A stretch of 64,000 bases of DNA from Telmatherina bonti. Its lineage: Eukaryota > Chordata > Actinopteri > Atheriniformes > Telmatherinidae. A program made the translations under genes and the position numbers. The notes below the pieces were generated by a model. The model was not told the origin of the DNA. It was given only the letters and a program-made list of their open reading frames with translations, and searched no databases. Below are positions 26,016-38,704 of this stretch, piece by piece (positions within the stretch are counted from its first letter, which is position 1; each line of letters begins with the position of its first letter). The DNA lies in assembly GCA_933228915.1 (NCBI GenBank), contig OW121840.1:12502100-12566099 (forward strand), given 5' to 3'.

Positions 26016-28448
26016 GGTAAAAACCCAGTGTTTTGAGAACTAAAAAAGTTAATTGAGCCTTAACTCTGAAAGTTGTTAAAGATTTGTTTACTCACTTCCT
26101 TCTTTCAGAGATGGAGACCAAAGCTAACAGCACTTTGTTCATTCTTGGCTCATTAGTCAAGCTGGATGTGTTCCCTGAAGAAGCTGACGTTGTACAAGGT
26201 AAACATACCTTGCACTGCTCTGTCCATCCATCCATGTGCAACACCTACCTAATTCAATTACATTAAATTCAGGGACACATGCTAAAGTCAATCCCAGCGG
26301 CCATCAAGCAAGTGGCACGCTACACCATGCAAAGACACCAGTCCATCAGGCTCAAAACAGATATTTACAACCATGCAGAATTGTTCCTTATAGTGTTTAG
26401 ATTTCCAATCATTCCACTCTTGTATTACAGATTATATACAAAGTGTGTATTTAAAACTATTTTTGCCTCATAAGCCCATAAATCAGGCCATATGTATGCT
26501 TTCAGTATCGCTGACATTTTTTTTTATCTCTACCTGCTATGCAGAAACCCACACACCTTATATTGTTGGAAGATGTTGAAGCATCATTGGGCAAAACAGT
26601 AAAATCCATGCTATTGGTGATGCAGTCATTGAAGAAGCAGTAAAATATCACTGTGTTTTTATGAAGCTTTATTTTAACTGCAGATTTTCAGCCTTGTACA
26701 AGCAATGCCAAATCTATTCAGTGGGTATGTATGCTGACCCAACGCCTTACCAAGGCAGTGTTCTTTTCCCGTTTTTACCTGTTTGTTGTTTTAGTATAAT
26801 AAGACATAAGTGATATGAAAGCAGAAGGATGCAGTATGCACACTGCTGCTGTGCTTTTGAGTACTTGCTGATAACTATCACCCAGTGAACAAAAACAAAG
26901 ATGACGGCCACACTATTTCATACACACATGCATGAAACATGCATGCACCAATTCAAGATTGTAATGACACAGGAAATTATCCAGATTAAAGTTAAAACAC
27001 ACACACACTCGTGCAGTTTGCACATGCACAACAAGTTGTGTCTTCCTTGCAGTGATGCTAAAGTGGGCAGGTATTTACAGTCCTGCTTGGCTTATCAGAT
27101 TTCAGAAGCTCCCCTGAGGCCCTGTAACACAAAAAGATAGATAACCATCCAGGCATAACCTTAGACACGCACACACACACACACAGCACATGCAGAGACA
27201 AAAACGGCAGATAGATGACAACCCAAGCATGACATCAGACATCATCCCTGATTACTGGCAAGCTGTGAATTAAATGGAGGCATAAACAGAACAAGTCTTG
27301 TACTCCTGGAGAATAATATTTTGCAATATGATCAAATAGATTGTGCATCAAAGTGTCTATCATTACCCACTCATGAATGTTTGGTATTCCTATTCCAGTT
27401 TCCATTGCACTAACTGGGATCAAAATTCACTGTTCACAGCAAGTGAAGATCTCTGCAGTTTTATAGTTAACATCAATAAGCTGAATAAGGTGAAAGCTTC
27501 ATGAAGTCAGATAGGCTGCAATAGATATCTCTGATACATTTCTGTGTGTATGACTTTCAACAATCGTGCTATGATTTTTGAAAGAAAAGTGCATTTAAAT
27601 CCCAATAATTTAGTAGTGTGCATAGAAGTTATGATTGCTGTTATTGTTGCGGAGCAAGGTGAGCCAAGCCTCACCTAGCAGATAGTATCTGATTTCACAT
27701 CAGCTCAGCCTGCACGCCCCGAGGCCACACTACCATTTATTTAACTCTAATCATTTTAAGAGATCTTCTCTTTTCCACCATCACTAAAGGTAGATAGAAG
27801 AAGATAAACAGAGAGAAAAGAGAACAAAAAGAAAATCAGACTGAGGAAGTGAGAGAGAAAAAATCTTTAGCGGAATAAACCTTCAGATTACAAAATCTCA
27901 GATTTCTGTTTTGGTTCAATTTTTTTCTACATTTTTTTTCCCCTAAAAGTGTATTGGACATAAAAACCAGGACAATAATATAACGTTGGGGTTTTTCAGG
28001 GGGTTAAAGGTCAAATAATGTAAGTGACAGCATGCACTTTGAAGTCTCGCAGCAGGTAGCCCTGCACCCGTCTCTCCTCCCCTATCCTCCCTCAGGCTCT
28101 GTGTCTGTCTTTTTCATACTTTTCCTCAATGTGCAGCATTTTTTTTCCCCTTTTCTACGTCTCTTTTCCTCAGAATCTGCACAGTCTGTTTAAGAATATT
28201 TTTGGGGCTTTTGCTGTTTTGACAGATGAAAACATATTATGCACAATAGCTGTTGTGCTTTTTTTGAATATTTCAGCTTTAACATTTTATCTATTTAGCT
28301 TTTCTATGCAGTCACCTTTGAGGCAAGTATTTTACCTCTTATGTGATTTTTTTTTAAAAATACAAATACACTTTGTGAATATACACTTTTTCCTGACCAG
28401 ATTACAACAAATCTCCAAAGGTATTTTGGTACATTTTAAACACATTAA

Positions 28449-28547
28449 GGGCCAGATCTACTAAGATCCCAATTTGGGAGTAGTAATTTGCATGCGCAGT
28501 GAGTTGTATGGGTTGTAGTCCATGCAAACCTTTAGTAGATCTGGGTC
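28449..28547. mobile_element. 99-bp PIF/Harbinger-like MITE
   Basis: The ends GGGCCAGATCTACTAA and, reverse-complemented, GACCCAGATCTACTAA are near-identical inverted repeats. TAA flanks both sides (28446-28448 and 28548-28550), matching the 3-base TWA target duplication of PIF/Harbinger. The interior is short and has no ORF of its own. Confidence 0.6.
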
Positions 28548-30640
28548 TAAATGTAAATCTTATCTTAGTAAAACTGCTAGAATAATTCACACTTTTAATC
28601 TTAAAATGTCATATTTTGACTCTTTATGAAGGTAGAAAAATAACTAATTGCCATTGAAAGCTTTTCTTAATTTAACTGATGCACATTAGTGTGTATGAGC
28701 CCCTGGCATTCAGTCATAGACATAAAAGCTTCTAGAGCAGACAAAATCCTATTCTGTGGCTTATGTAAAAAGAATTAATATCAGAGTACACATTGCTCTG
28801 GTTTTCAGAGATGGAGAGCTTTACAAAATCCTTAAAGATCTGAAATTTAGGTTTCATGTTCAGTTTGACTGCTTGTTTTCCTGCTGCTCCACTTAAATAC
28901 TCAGTGGGTTAAAAACCTGACGGTTCCATATCAAAGCTAATTTTGTTATAGATTTGTGAATCCCTGACTTGGTATGGTCTCTTGTCACTCTTTGACTAAA
29001 CTCTTGAAACTCGAATATTTTTCATCATTTATAACTTCTAACTTGTCAGTTGGTCTATGATTAAGTATTTTCTATATTCTTCCATGTTTTTTTAAGCAAC
29101 AATAAACTCAAGAAAGAGATGGATTGTTTAGTGGAAATGCTCAGGAAGAATTTCTTTGCCTAAAGGGATGAATCTGAGATTTTTATACAAATGCATACGC
29201 TCACATCGACACATCAACATAGCTGAAGAAATCTATTGTATGTTTGAATGCACCTGTACGGCCACACACAGATCTACACACTACACTCTCAAGGTCTCAC
29301 ATTCACACACAACAGTCCTCGGATCAGCTTCTTTTCAGCACTTAAGCTGTGTCCCTGGAGTGCCGGGATCGCAGCGCTCACTGTCATCTAAAGAGCAGAG
29401 ATTTGTACCTGTTACTCCTTCGCTCTGATGAGAAGCTGTGATGCCACCACTTCTAGCGGGTTCCTTCGTGGGTGTGAGAGACACATAGACAGAGAGAGAG
29501 AGAATAAAAAAGCAAGCAGAGAAAGCTGTTGGTAGAAAAAAGGAGGATGACAGACAGAGCGCAGACAGAGAAAGGGGAAAAGATGCATCAATGCCAGAAG
29601 CCTTTGAGCAGAATTGAAACATGATTTTGAACATTAAAATGTAGAAAAACCTTTTAAAAACAGAATAAATCTGTGCTGATTTAAAGATGCATTACGTAAC
29701 TTTTTTTACCTTAAAACTCTGCACACCGGACTTGTTTGATGAGACAGTAACATCTATGGTGTGCATTTCTAGAGCCGCTGCTACCCAGCAGCATACCGTG
29801 GCTCAGACACCGCAGTATGCAACTTTTACATCCAGGTTGACACGTGACGTCTTGCTTCACAGTAAGGACCTGGCTGTTTTATAACACATGTCACTGGTTC
29901 AGCAAAGAAATATAGATGGAAAAGGACAAAAAAGAGTCATTGTAAGATCGTCTTTAGCTGGCTGGTGAGAGCTAACAGGTCAGGAAGGATGCAAGATGGA
30001 TGCTGAATAAGCTGTCAATAGGAGACATGTGACAGGGAAAATGGCAAAAGTTCTGTAGTGTGTCTTTAAGAGTTTCTCACATTTTTCTGTGTAAACTGTA
30101 TCTGGATTCGTGAGATGTGTGGGACAGTATCATTATTCTGAACATGAGCATCCATTCACATAAACGTCAACAATATATCCACATCCATTCAAACGGTGGA
30201 AAGTCTGATATAATGGTGAAAATGTGGCATGAACAGCATACACTGAGACTATATGTTGTTTGCATCTATCTTAGCATTACAGTACATGTGTACAACAATG
30301 GCATGTAGAATTAAACACAAGCATCTTGCTCGTCAAGTATTAAATAATTGATTTAATTTTTCATGTTCAATCTATGATGACATGCTAAAGTCAAACAAAT
30401 CAGTTTGGTTTAGATTGGAAAGTTGAAATTGCAATTTGGATTCATGTTTCTACACAGCCTGAAAAATTCAGATATGAGTCACACCAACAGAAAAGTCACA
30501 TTACATCAAGGATGTGCACGTGTCATTACAAACATAATGTAAGAAGCTTAAAGACAATTTTTATCGACTTTTTAACATTTGTCCATCCAGGCTTTCAGTG
30601 TTTTATTTTTTCACATGATGCACCCCAAAATGCTGCACAA

Positions 30641-30772
30641 AATCAAATCAAATCAGTCAAATCAAAGATACTTTGTTTATCCCCGAGGGGAAATTCAAGA
30701 CCAGATTGATATTTGACCAGTATATCAAAATGTATTATAAAATACTTTATTAATCCCTGCATGGTAATTTTT
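30641..30772 (-). mobile_element. LINE 3'-end fragments, two in tandem
   Basis: GATACTTTGTTTATCCCCG and, about 75 bases on, AATACTTTATTAATCCCTGC are two diverged versions of the same retrotransposon 3' terminus common in fish, read in reverse (on the minus strand ...GGGGATAAACAAAGTATC followed by TTTGA units). They could be two insertions or one duplicated tail. Confidence 0.4.
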
Positions 30773-31919
30773 GCCTCATAATTTGTGTCTCTATCACATC
30801 ACAGGAATCATGTGACAAATGGTAAATGATGTACAATCACAGACTTTTTTTTTTAAATGTATCTCATTTTACAGCGGTGACCAAAAAAAAATGACATAAA
30901 TTTTTCATTTCACCATCTAAATTTGAGTTCCAGATATAATTGACACTCTGGGAATAGTTTGGGAAGGTCTTTTTGGGGTCATTGCCAGAGGCAGACATGC
31001 ATTGCCCCAGGCAGTCTTTGTGATCACCTCTTAAGCTGATTTAGCCTCAGGGGCTCATACAGTTGTAAGATTAGACTTCTGTTTGAAACTCATTTATACA
31101 CTTTTTTTTTAGACCAAAATCATATGAGAATTTGTTGTGGATTTGTATCATCATACCACAGATGTTTTTCTTATTTGAACTCTTGCAAAGTGTGACAAAT
31201 CCTAGATTTGGCATAGCCCACCGAACAAAGAGCTGATTTTAATATTATTATTTGCTGATACTTGAATGGTAAAACACATGAGCAAAGTTATTAGTTTTTA
31301 TTTGTACAAATATGTGATCAACTTACTTGACCCTGTGCTGAGGAGCATGCATCTGTTTCAGTTCATATGTTTTCTGTTGCCCTTACAGTGGACACTAATG
31401 GGTCCTCTTTCTTCTTTCTCTCTTTCTTTCTGTTTTTCTCTCTTTTTCTCCCTCTTTCCTCATGCTGTGCTCTCACTAATGGACAGATGGCATCCCATTG
31501 TTTACTGAGCCAAGGTACAATGCCTTATCGGCCATAGTAGCGGAAACTGGGCTAGCGTTTCTGCTTGACCCAGCTTAAATCTGCCACCAAAAAAAGGAGG
31601 AGGGGAAGGAATGCAGGAGGATGAAAAGAGGGAGGAAGGGTTAGAGAATGGCCAACCAATGGAGATTGTTACAAAAAAAAAAAATCTTTCTCTTGCAATA
31701 TCATTTTTGGCTCTCTTTCACCTCTTTGACCCTGCTGTGTGTGTGTGTTTCTACGCGTGTTTCTGTGTGTATTGTGATGGTCAACCCCCAACCCTCCATT
31801 TCCTTTCTCACCTCCCAGTAATCAAGTGAGCTGTGACAGCCTCATCATATACACTCACCAAAACACACGCACACATGCACATACAAACACAAATAGAAAC
31901 CGCACAAGCCTTGGGGCTA

Positions 31920-32060
31920 AAAGTGATTTCTTTACAATGGGATGCAATCAGCTCAGAGCCAATCAGTAATGAGGCTTAATCAGCTGATCGATTGGAGAAA
32001 AGCAGCTCTGCAGCTACTCTCCTCAGCCCCTTATACTGTGTCGGTTCAACATCGGTGTCT
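31920..32060. promoter_or_regulatory. Candidate non-coding regulatory block
   Basis: Unique sequence with AGAGCCAATCAGTAATGAGG (CCAAT plus TAAT), GGCTTAATCAGCTGATCG (TAATC and CAGCTG) and CTCTGCAGC words. It has no coding potential. Support is motif texture only. Confidence 0.25.
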
Positions 32061-33483
32061 CGTCTTCATTGAACATCGCCGTCCTGTTTGTAAATAGGTG
32101 GTAAATAAGGGGTAGAGCTACAACTCTTAGGTAGCAACTAAGATAGCTACAGATCTAAACTTGACATGCTTTAAGACTGCTGAGTTCCTAGTTGTTACAT
32201 ACTTCTGGCTGTATATTTGCTGCAGACAGCTACAGAGCTTGCTAATATTCAGCACTGGGTATCTAGTCCAGTATTTCACAATCATGGAAGATGCTAGCTA
32301 ATAGCCTCTTTGGTGTTTGCACACTGCCAAGACAATAGACAATTCAGTGAGTTGCTGCTTTAGATGCATTAATTATAGGTAATGTGAGGGGTCAAATTGT
32401 CATTTTCTGCTGCTGGTTGCTCAGTTATTGGCCCTGGCTTATCTCTGGTGTGATAAGTATCTGGTTTTGAAACAACCAGCAGAGTGTAACAACAGTGTTG
32501 TTGCCGTTCAAGTGTTTCCATAAAGTGAACATGCTAAAGATAAACACCAACACGGCACTAAGCCACCTGGTTATTTTAAATGAGCAAAGAAAAGCACTCA
32601 TCAGCTTGTAAAATGATATACTTTTTGCTCCATACCAGGGCTGTAGCCTGTTACTTCTGTGGACCAAAAAAAAAAAAAAAAAAAAGATTAAAGAATAACT
32701 CAATGCAGTAAAGAAAAATAGAATATCCATGTTCTAAACAAAATCATTCAATTTTCAGAATGAGTCCACAGAAGATTAACAATATAGTGGAGCAAAAAGA
32801 TAAATGATATGCATATTAACTCAAAGCCAGCAAGGACCAGAGGGTTTCAGATGCAAAACTGATAACATTGAGATTTTCGTTTTCGTTTACCCTGAATTTT
32901 CCGATGGTGGTTGTGAATAACAAATTCTTGTGCTTATTATCAGACTTTTATTTTTGCATGTGGTACCAAAATGCCCCTGCAGCTACGTTAAAGTAAACAA
33001 CATTTACTGTCATTTGGAAGCACCGGATATTTACATAGAAAATGCAAAAATTTTTAAAGTAAGCTTTATTTTTATTTATGTGAAATTAACTGGGTATCAG
33101 TTTAACCTTGAACCATTAACACACACATATCCTGAAATGTTTGCTTTTTTAAAAAAAAGTTTGCTCAAGTATGGGCCATTTTAATTGGACAAGAAATCCA
33201 AAAGATTTCTTAATCTGTTTTGGTAGTGCACTCACCCAAAAGCTTAGTTATATACATCATGACCACGGAAAGCCCCTGCTTCAGTCACTCAAAGCCTTGG
33301 CTCCTCCCCTCCTTTTAAACCCTGAGGGCCAGAGACCCGGGGAACTTTTAATGATCCACAGCCCCGGCTCTCTTCTTCAGTTGCTACTGAATGGGCAACA
33401 GGCTTTTTACTACTTACTGAGGCATCAGTGCCTGAATAATAATAGAAAACAATGTCAGCGTGCAGGGAGAAGTGTCTGGGAGT

Positions 33484-33504
33484 GGGGGGGGGGGGGGGGG
33501 GGGG
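33484..33504. repeat. 21-base G homopolymer
   Basis: A G run followed by a GAGA-rich tract (33516-33546). Confidence 0.95.
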
Positions 33505-33544
33505 TCTAGGTTGAGAAGGAGAGAGAGATAGAGAGAAAGAGAGA

Positions 33545-33720
33545 TAGGGGTATCATTAGATAAGCCTGTCGGTTAATTAGCCCTGCTTCAGGAGGAGGGG
33601 AGCCCCCTCCTGATACCAAGAATGGCCATCAGGCGTTATCCGTGATCGCCTATTTTTTATGGTCCTTTACAGACACCACTGACGAGGTTGTTAAGCAGCG
33701 TGGAGGGCATATGGTGCCAG
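33545..33720. promoter_or_regulatory. Candidate conserved non-coding element
   Basis: The block has ATCATTAGATAAGCC, GTCGGTTAATTAGCCC, a GGAGGGGAGCCCCCTCC inverted repeat (33594-33610) and CGTTATCCGTGATCGCC words. It lies right of a 21-base G run and a GA-rich tract. Its texture suggests an enhancer; not tested. Confidence 0.32.
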
Positions 33721-34342
33721 GATAGAAACATGCTGTTGTCAGTCAGTTGCACATTGACAGAGAGGAAAAGAAAAGTTTTTACATGGCTGCAGAGGCGGGA
33801 CTGAAGGTGTTTCGTTCCAGCTGTTTGTTAGTTACAGACTTTAAAAGAAGCTCCCCCAGAGTGTTGGAGGTGTTCGGACTATTCATCAGGTTATCTGCGT
33901 GGGATGAAGCTGACGACACAGTCTATTCTTTCAAATGTCTGGATTCTCAAGGTTTACATCAGCAGCAGAATTCTCTCCCAAAGACATCTGCCAGAATCTG
34001 TGCTGGGAAGATGTCGAGTGTATCACAAGGTTTGTTTGGATAGGCTTTAATCTTATTTAAAGGGTCAATTCAAATAGCAGAAACATTTTTTCCCACTTAC
34101 TGGTGGCATCAAGCCATCTGGAGAGGACTGGCTTTACTTGGAGAAATCTTCAGACCTCTCTGATGTTGGCGGTTGGACCAGCAGCGAGTAGTTTTCAGTG
34201 AAAACATATGATATTGAGGTCTTATCTTGTTTAACTGCATTTTTTGGATGCTTTCTGCATTAAAAACCCAAAGCATTTGTTACGATTGTACTAGATTGAT
34301 GGAAAAGTTGGTGACCTCATGTTTCCCCCTTTTTTACTGCAA

Positions 34343-34385
34343 ATTTTATTTTATTTTATTTTATTCATTCATTCATTCATTCATT
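34343..34385. repeat. (ATTTT)n followed by (ATTC)n, SINE tail side
   Basis: (ATTTT)n runs over 34343-34364 and (ATTC)n to 34385. The ATTC part is the SINE's 3' tail on the opposite strand; the ATTTT part matches the repeat on the other side of the SINE. Confidence 0.9.
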
Positions 34386-34750
34386 TTCCGAACCGCTTAT
34401 TCCAATTCAGGGTGGCGGGGAAGCTGGAGCCTATCCCAGCTGGCTTTGGGCGACAGGCAGGGTACACCCTGGACAGCTCGCCAGTCCATCGCAGGGCCAC
34501 ACAGAGAGACGAACAACCACACTCATGCTCACACTCACTCCTAGGGATAATTTAGAGTAACCAATTAACCTATCATGCATGTCTTTGGATGGTGGGAGGA
34601 AGCCGGAGTACCCGGAGAGAACCCACGCATACACGGGGAGAACATGCAAACTCCACACAGAAAGGCCACTGACCAAACCAGCCAAGGATCGAACCAGCGA
34701 CCTTCTTGCTGTGAGGCCACAGTGCTAACCACTGCGCCACCGTGCAGCCC
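34386..34750 (-). mobile_element. tRNA-derived SINE, V-SINE/AFC-like
   Basis: On the minus strand the element starts at 34750 with GGGCTGCACGG. It has a pol III A box TGGCGCAGTGG (34729-34739) and B box GGTTCGATCC (34686-34695) about 33 bases apart, then a central body of the type found across many fish SINEs (around 34600-34660). It ends in a LINE-like tail AAGCGGTTCGGAAAATGAA continuing as (TGAA)n at 34363-34385. The copy looks full length (about 365 bases plus tail). Family naming is from memory of fish V-SINE/AFC elements. Confidence 0.8.
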
Positions 34751-34783
34751 TTATTTTATTTTATTTTATTTTATTTTATTTTT
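34751..34783. repeat. (ATTTT)n, SINE head side
   Basis: About six ATTTT units abut the SINE head. With the matching repeat at 34343-34364 this suggests the SINE inserted into, or duplicated, an ATTTT tract. Confidence 0.9.
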
Positions 34784-36689
34784 TGTTTGGTCTAAAATGA
34801 CATAGTTTGGACAAATTTCTGTATTGTATTATTGCTTTCAGTCTTGTTGCCTTTTCTTTCTGCATTATGAATCTGTCATTTATAATTTCTGTACACTGAT
34901 AATTGTGCAGTGAGTTCATTATTTTTTTTATTTCTTTTGAAGAATCAACTTTTGAGAGACCTGCATACCTCTAACACATTTTTTCTCCCTATCCTTCCTA
35001 TCCCACCTTTTTCCTTGCCCACTCTTTTCTATCCTTCATCCATACAGCTGTCCTTCACTCCCTCAAGCCCTCTCTACATGTTTTTTTTTTACCTTTCCTC
35101 TTCATCCCTCCTCTCTTTCACTTTATTCTCCTTTTCTCTCACAGTATAGTGGCTGAGCAGGCTGAGCCCTGGGGCGAGAGAAGCAGCGCCCAGATCTGTT
35201 CTGTGTCGTATGACTAGTTATTTTTATCTCCAGTCACTTTCTAGGCCCAAAGAGCTCCATCTCCATCTTTCTAACATATTTCTTTCTGTTTTATTTTCTT
35301 TTCTTTTTCTCTTTATTTTGATTTTTATTTTTATTTTTGGCAAGGGGCCTAGTTTACTCAGTATACAGCATTTCTTTTAGCAAGTAGTGAAAGATAAGGT
35401 GAGTGGGCAGCACTTGCATGCACACAAGCCTGTGTGAGTGTGTGTGTATGTGCGTTTGTGCGCATAGTAAAATGATTCAGCTTGCTTTTTGTCATTGATG
35501 TTGACAAGCAGAAACACAAACCTGCTGTGTTTGCTAGCAAACTGGTAAATGTTCCTGAAAACCACACACATGCACAAAAAAGAAACACAGTCACCTCAGG
35601 AGGTGACAACTGATCACTGAATCTGAGAAGAATTTTATGTGACGGCTGAATTGAAACAGCGAAAATGCATTTCCTTGATTTGCATTTGCAGTTTTGGCAA
35701 AGTATAAAAACATATCTCAGCATTAAGAACAACTTGTAGCTACGTTATCAACAAAATCAGAATCAAGAAAACACCTTGGAGAGTTGTCTTGGAGAGTTGT
35801 GGGCATTTTGGTTAGAACTAAATATCATGTCAGGAACGCAGATACACACAATACACACACAATGATACACTCTACAAGGTCTGCTCTTCAGGAGGAAGCC
35901 CATTGTGTGGAGAGGAGATCGATGGAGGGGTCAGGCCATGTCAGAAGAGGTAAAGCAGAAACAAGCAGAAGATTGTTTTCTGCGTCTCTCTCTCTCTCTC
36001 TCTCTCCTCCGCTGTCTGGAGACCCTGCTGATCAGTACTTTGTGCCAGGTTGCAACCTTTCAGTTCAGGGAGAAGGCACTGCTCACTTGCAGAAACAAAT
36101 GCTTTCTGTGCTAATGCACAGTAAAATGTAAAGAATCTACTGTATATCACCAGATGACTTTACAGGCATCCATTTGAATTCATTAAAAGTGCCCAATATT
36201 ACCATTTTTTGATCAAGTATTTATATAGTAAGCGTAACAAAGTAGAATAAAGGATTTCATTTCAGTAATTACTGAAATATAAATCTCTAAGTACAAATGT
36301 CTAAAATAATCTTCATATTTAGATGTGTTATAATTAAAGAGCTCCACTTGATTTATGAATAACTTACCTGGGTTACTTTGTCAAAACGATTTATTTCATG
36401 CATTGTCTTCCATGACAGCTTCAAAGGACATGTTCACAAGCAGCATATATTTAGCATATAAAACAAAACAAATAATTCATATTTATTAATCCGAGCCACC
36501 AAGAAACACAAGCAGGGATTTCTTAAACTCAACATTTGCTTGGATGCAATATAATTTTAAAAATATAGGATATTGCTGAGATTTAAGCACATGGGGGAGA
36601 GACATGCTGTCTTTATCACAACTGTTAAGTCTTGACATCTCTAGCTGTTAGCAGCCAGAATCTGTTATTTTCAGATGCTGGCCCCTAAC

Positions 36690-37190
36690 TGATAACTGTG
36701 GGAAAGGACCATGTGGTCCACCACACTGGTGCTCCAGCTTCATCTACAATGGTCTGCTTTGTCCACCTCACCTCCCTCCTGCCCTGTCTTGGGCGATACA
36801 TAGGGTTGGCATTGTGCTTAATAAAGTTACAGTGGCCCTACGACGCCTGACTTTCCTGTGTAGCAAAAGCCAGTACATCAGGAGCGTAACATGCTGAGAC
36901 AAAAGACTTCAACTGCCATTTCACCCCGTGTCGGGCCAAGTGTAGCTCTGCACAATAATAAAGAATAGAGCTACCTCTTGTGAGGTTACATCAAGCCATG
37001 AAATGCAATTATCTTCTAAAAACCTAACGGCGTGGCAAATTTCTGATGTATTTAAAATAAAGAAGATTCTGTCTGGAGGGCAGATCATTGACATAGCTAA
37101 TGAGTTAGCCCTGGTTGGCACCAAACCAAGCTAATGATTCACTAGAGCGTTCTTATGAGGCTTCAGCCCTCATGTGACCCTTTTAACATC
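36690..37190. promoter_or_regulatory. Candidate non-coding regulatory block
   Basis: About 500 repeat-free bases include CTTAATAAAGTTACAGTGG, CATGAAATGCAATTATC, ATAGCTAATGAGTTAGCC and AAGCTAATGATTCAC. It ends just before a long (TG)n tract. Several TAAT cores in unique sequence suggest a developmental enhancer; no ORF looks coding. Confidence 0.3.
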
Positions 37191-37205
37191 TTATTAGGGT
37201 GTTGG

Positions 37206-37206
<1 letters not shown>

Positions 37207-37254
<48 letters not shown>
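37207..37254. repeat. (TG)n microsatellite
   Basis: About 24 perfect TG units, followed by CATGTGTG. A Z-DNA-capable alternating purine-pyrimidine tract. Confidence 0.95.
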
Positions 37255-37255
<1 letters not shown>

Positions 37256-38064
37256 ATGTGTGTGGCTGGTGGGGTTCAGAGATGCTTGCATTTAAAGTGA
37301 AAGAGTATGATTGCTTGGATGTTGGCATAAATGATACACATTAACAGATGAGATGTAATGCAGTCACCTAATGTGCATCATAAGAACTGTGCAGTGCATT
37401 AATGCTGATTGATAAGATGGACATTGGATCAGAATGTTTTTATGACCCACCTGTGTCTCACTTAATAGAAATATTCTTGACTTTTTGTGTGCACAGCCTT
37501 CCTACACAAATATGTAGTTTTAGTGTTTTTATTAAAGCTTCTAAAATGTATGCAGCATGCTGTAACTTTTGGCAAGAGTGAGCTTTCCCCATTGGAATTT
37601 TTTGCCCCTCTTCTCTTATTTAGTTTAATATAATCTGATATAATATTTTTATTTACTTCATTTGAGAACTGCATGCTCCATATACAGCCCTTTTGCTCAC
37701 GCCACAGCAGTACATGGCCTGCTGATGACTGATGGCAGGCTCTCATTTCCCCATCCTGTCAGGCATACCCTAGTCATGTTCCCCATGCCAAACAGTTCCC
37801 TCAGGGTGTCACCACCAGTTTGTGTATTATGTGAAAGTCTGTGACTCTATATATACACAGGTATGTGTGCACGAACTGTATCTGTCCTGTGCAGGTAGCT
37901 CACTGTGACAGCTCGGTCCACAGGTAATGGTCAGGTGGCTGAAAACAGATGCCCCTTGGGAAAATCACAGTCCACTAGACTCCAAGCGACAGAATGAAAG
38001 TCTTCGAGGTTGGTGGAGAAGTCAACTGGTGAGGGTTGTCATACCACCATTCCACTTACAAAGG

Positions 38065-38287
<223 letters not shown>

Positions 38288-38704
38288 TAGATATATATTT
38301 ACATACACATTGAAACATACATTTATTATAATCGTGTTAATTGTTATTGCCAACTCAGTTTCTCAACTATCAAGGTCATTATTAATGCAACACTGATAAC
38401 AGCTTAACGATAATAAAACTTTCAAAGAAAAGAAAGTGTGTATTTGTTTATTCAATTATAATTTCACTAGCTGAGGCACTCAAAACACACAAACATCAAG
38501 TTTGATAAGTTATGAAACTGATTTCCAGCTACTTACTGAACAATATGACATGTTTCTATTGGGGAAAACACATTATTTAGTCTTCAGTCTGGTGTGTCAC
38601 ATTTCTTGTGTTCTTCCAAAAGTTGTGTAAGATCCAACAGCTGATGATGTTTATGTCAGAACTTGCCTTTGCTAAGACTTGGCTAACATAAAGATATTAT
38701 TTGG

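Larger units (their letters stand above)
26016..34342. other. Intergenic, no gene seen
   Basis: AT-rich sequence with CA patches (27166-27184), purine-rich tracts (27780-27860, 29480-29580, 33516-33546), pyrimidine tracts (31402-31460), and an A21 run near 32667-32685. The ORF at 33747-34043 has no recognisable family. No coding gene is supported. Confidence 0.65.
34784..38064. other. Intergenic, no gene seen
   Basis: Pyrimidine-rich sequence (34980-35150, 35281-35340), a (TC)n tract at 35988-36006, a candidate regulatory block (36690-37190) and the (TG)n at 37207-37254. No coding gene is supported. Confidence 0.65.

Noticed and set aside
33747..34043. 98-codon plus-strand ORF
   Set aside because: Starts in ordinary sequence, no recognised family, no splice or poly(A) context that supports it.
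34686..34739. Possible tRNA gene from A and B boxes
   Set aside because: It is the tRNA-derived head of a SINE; no cloverleaf with a paired acceptor stem is evident.
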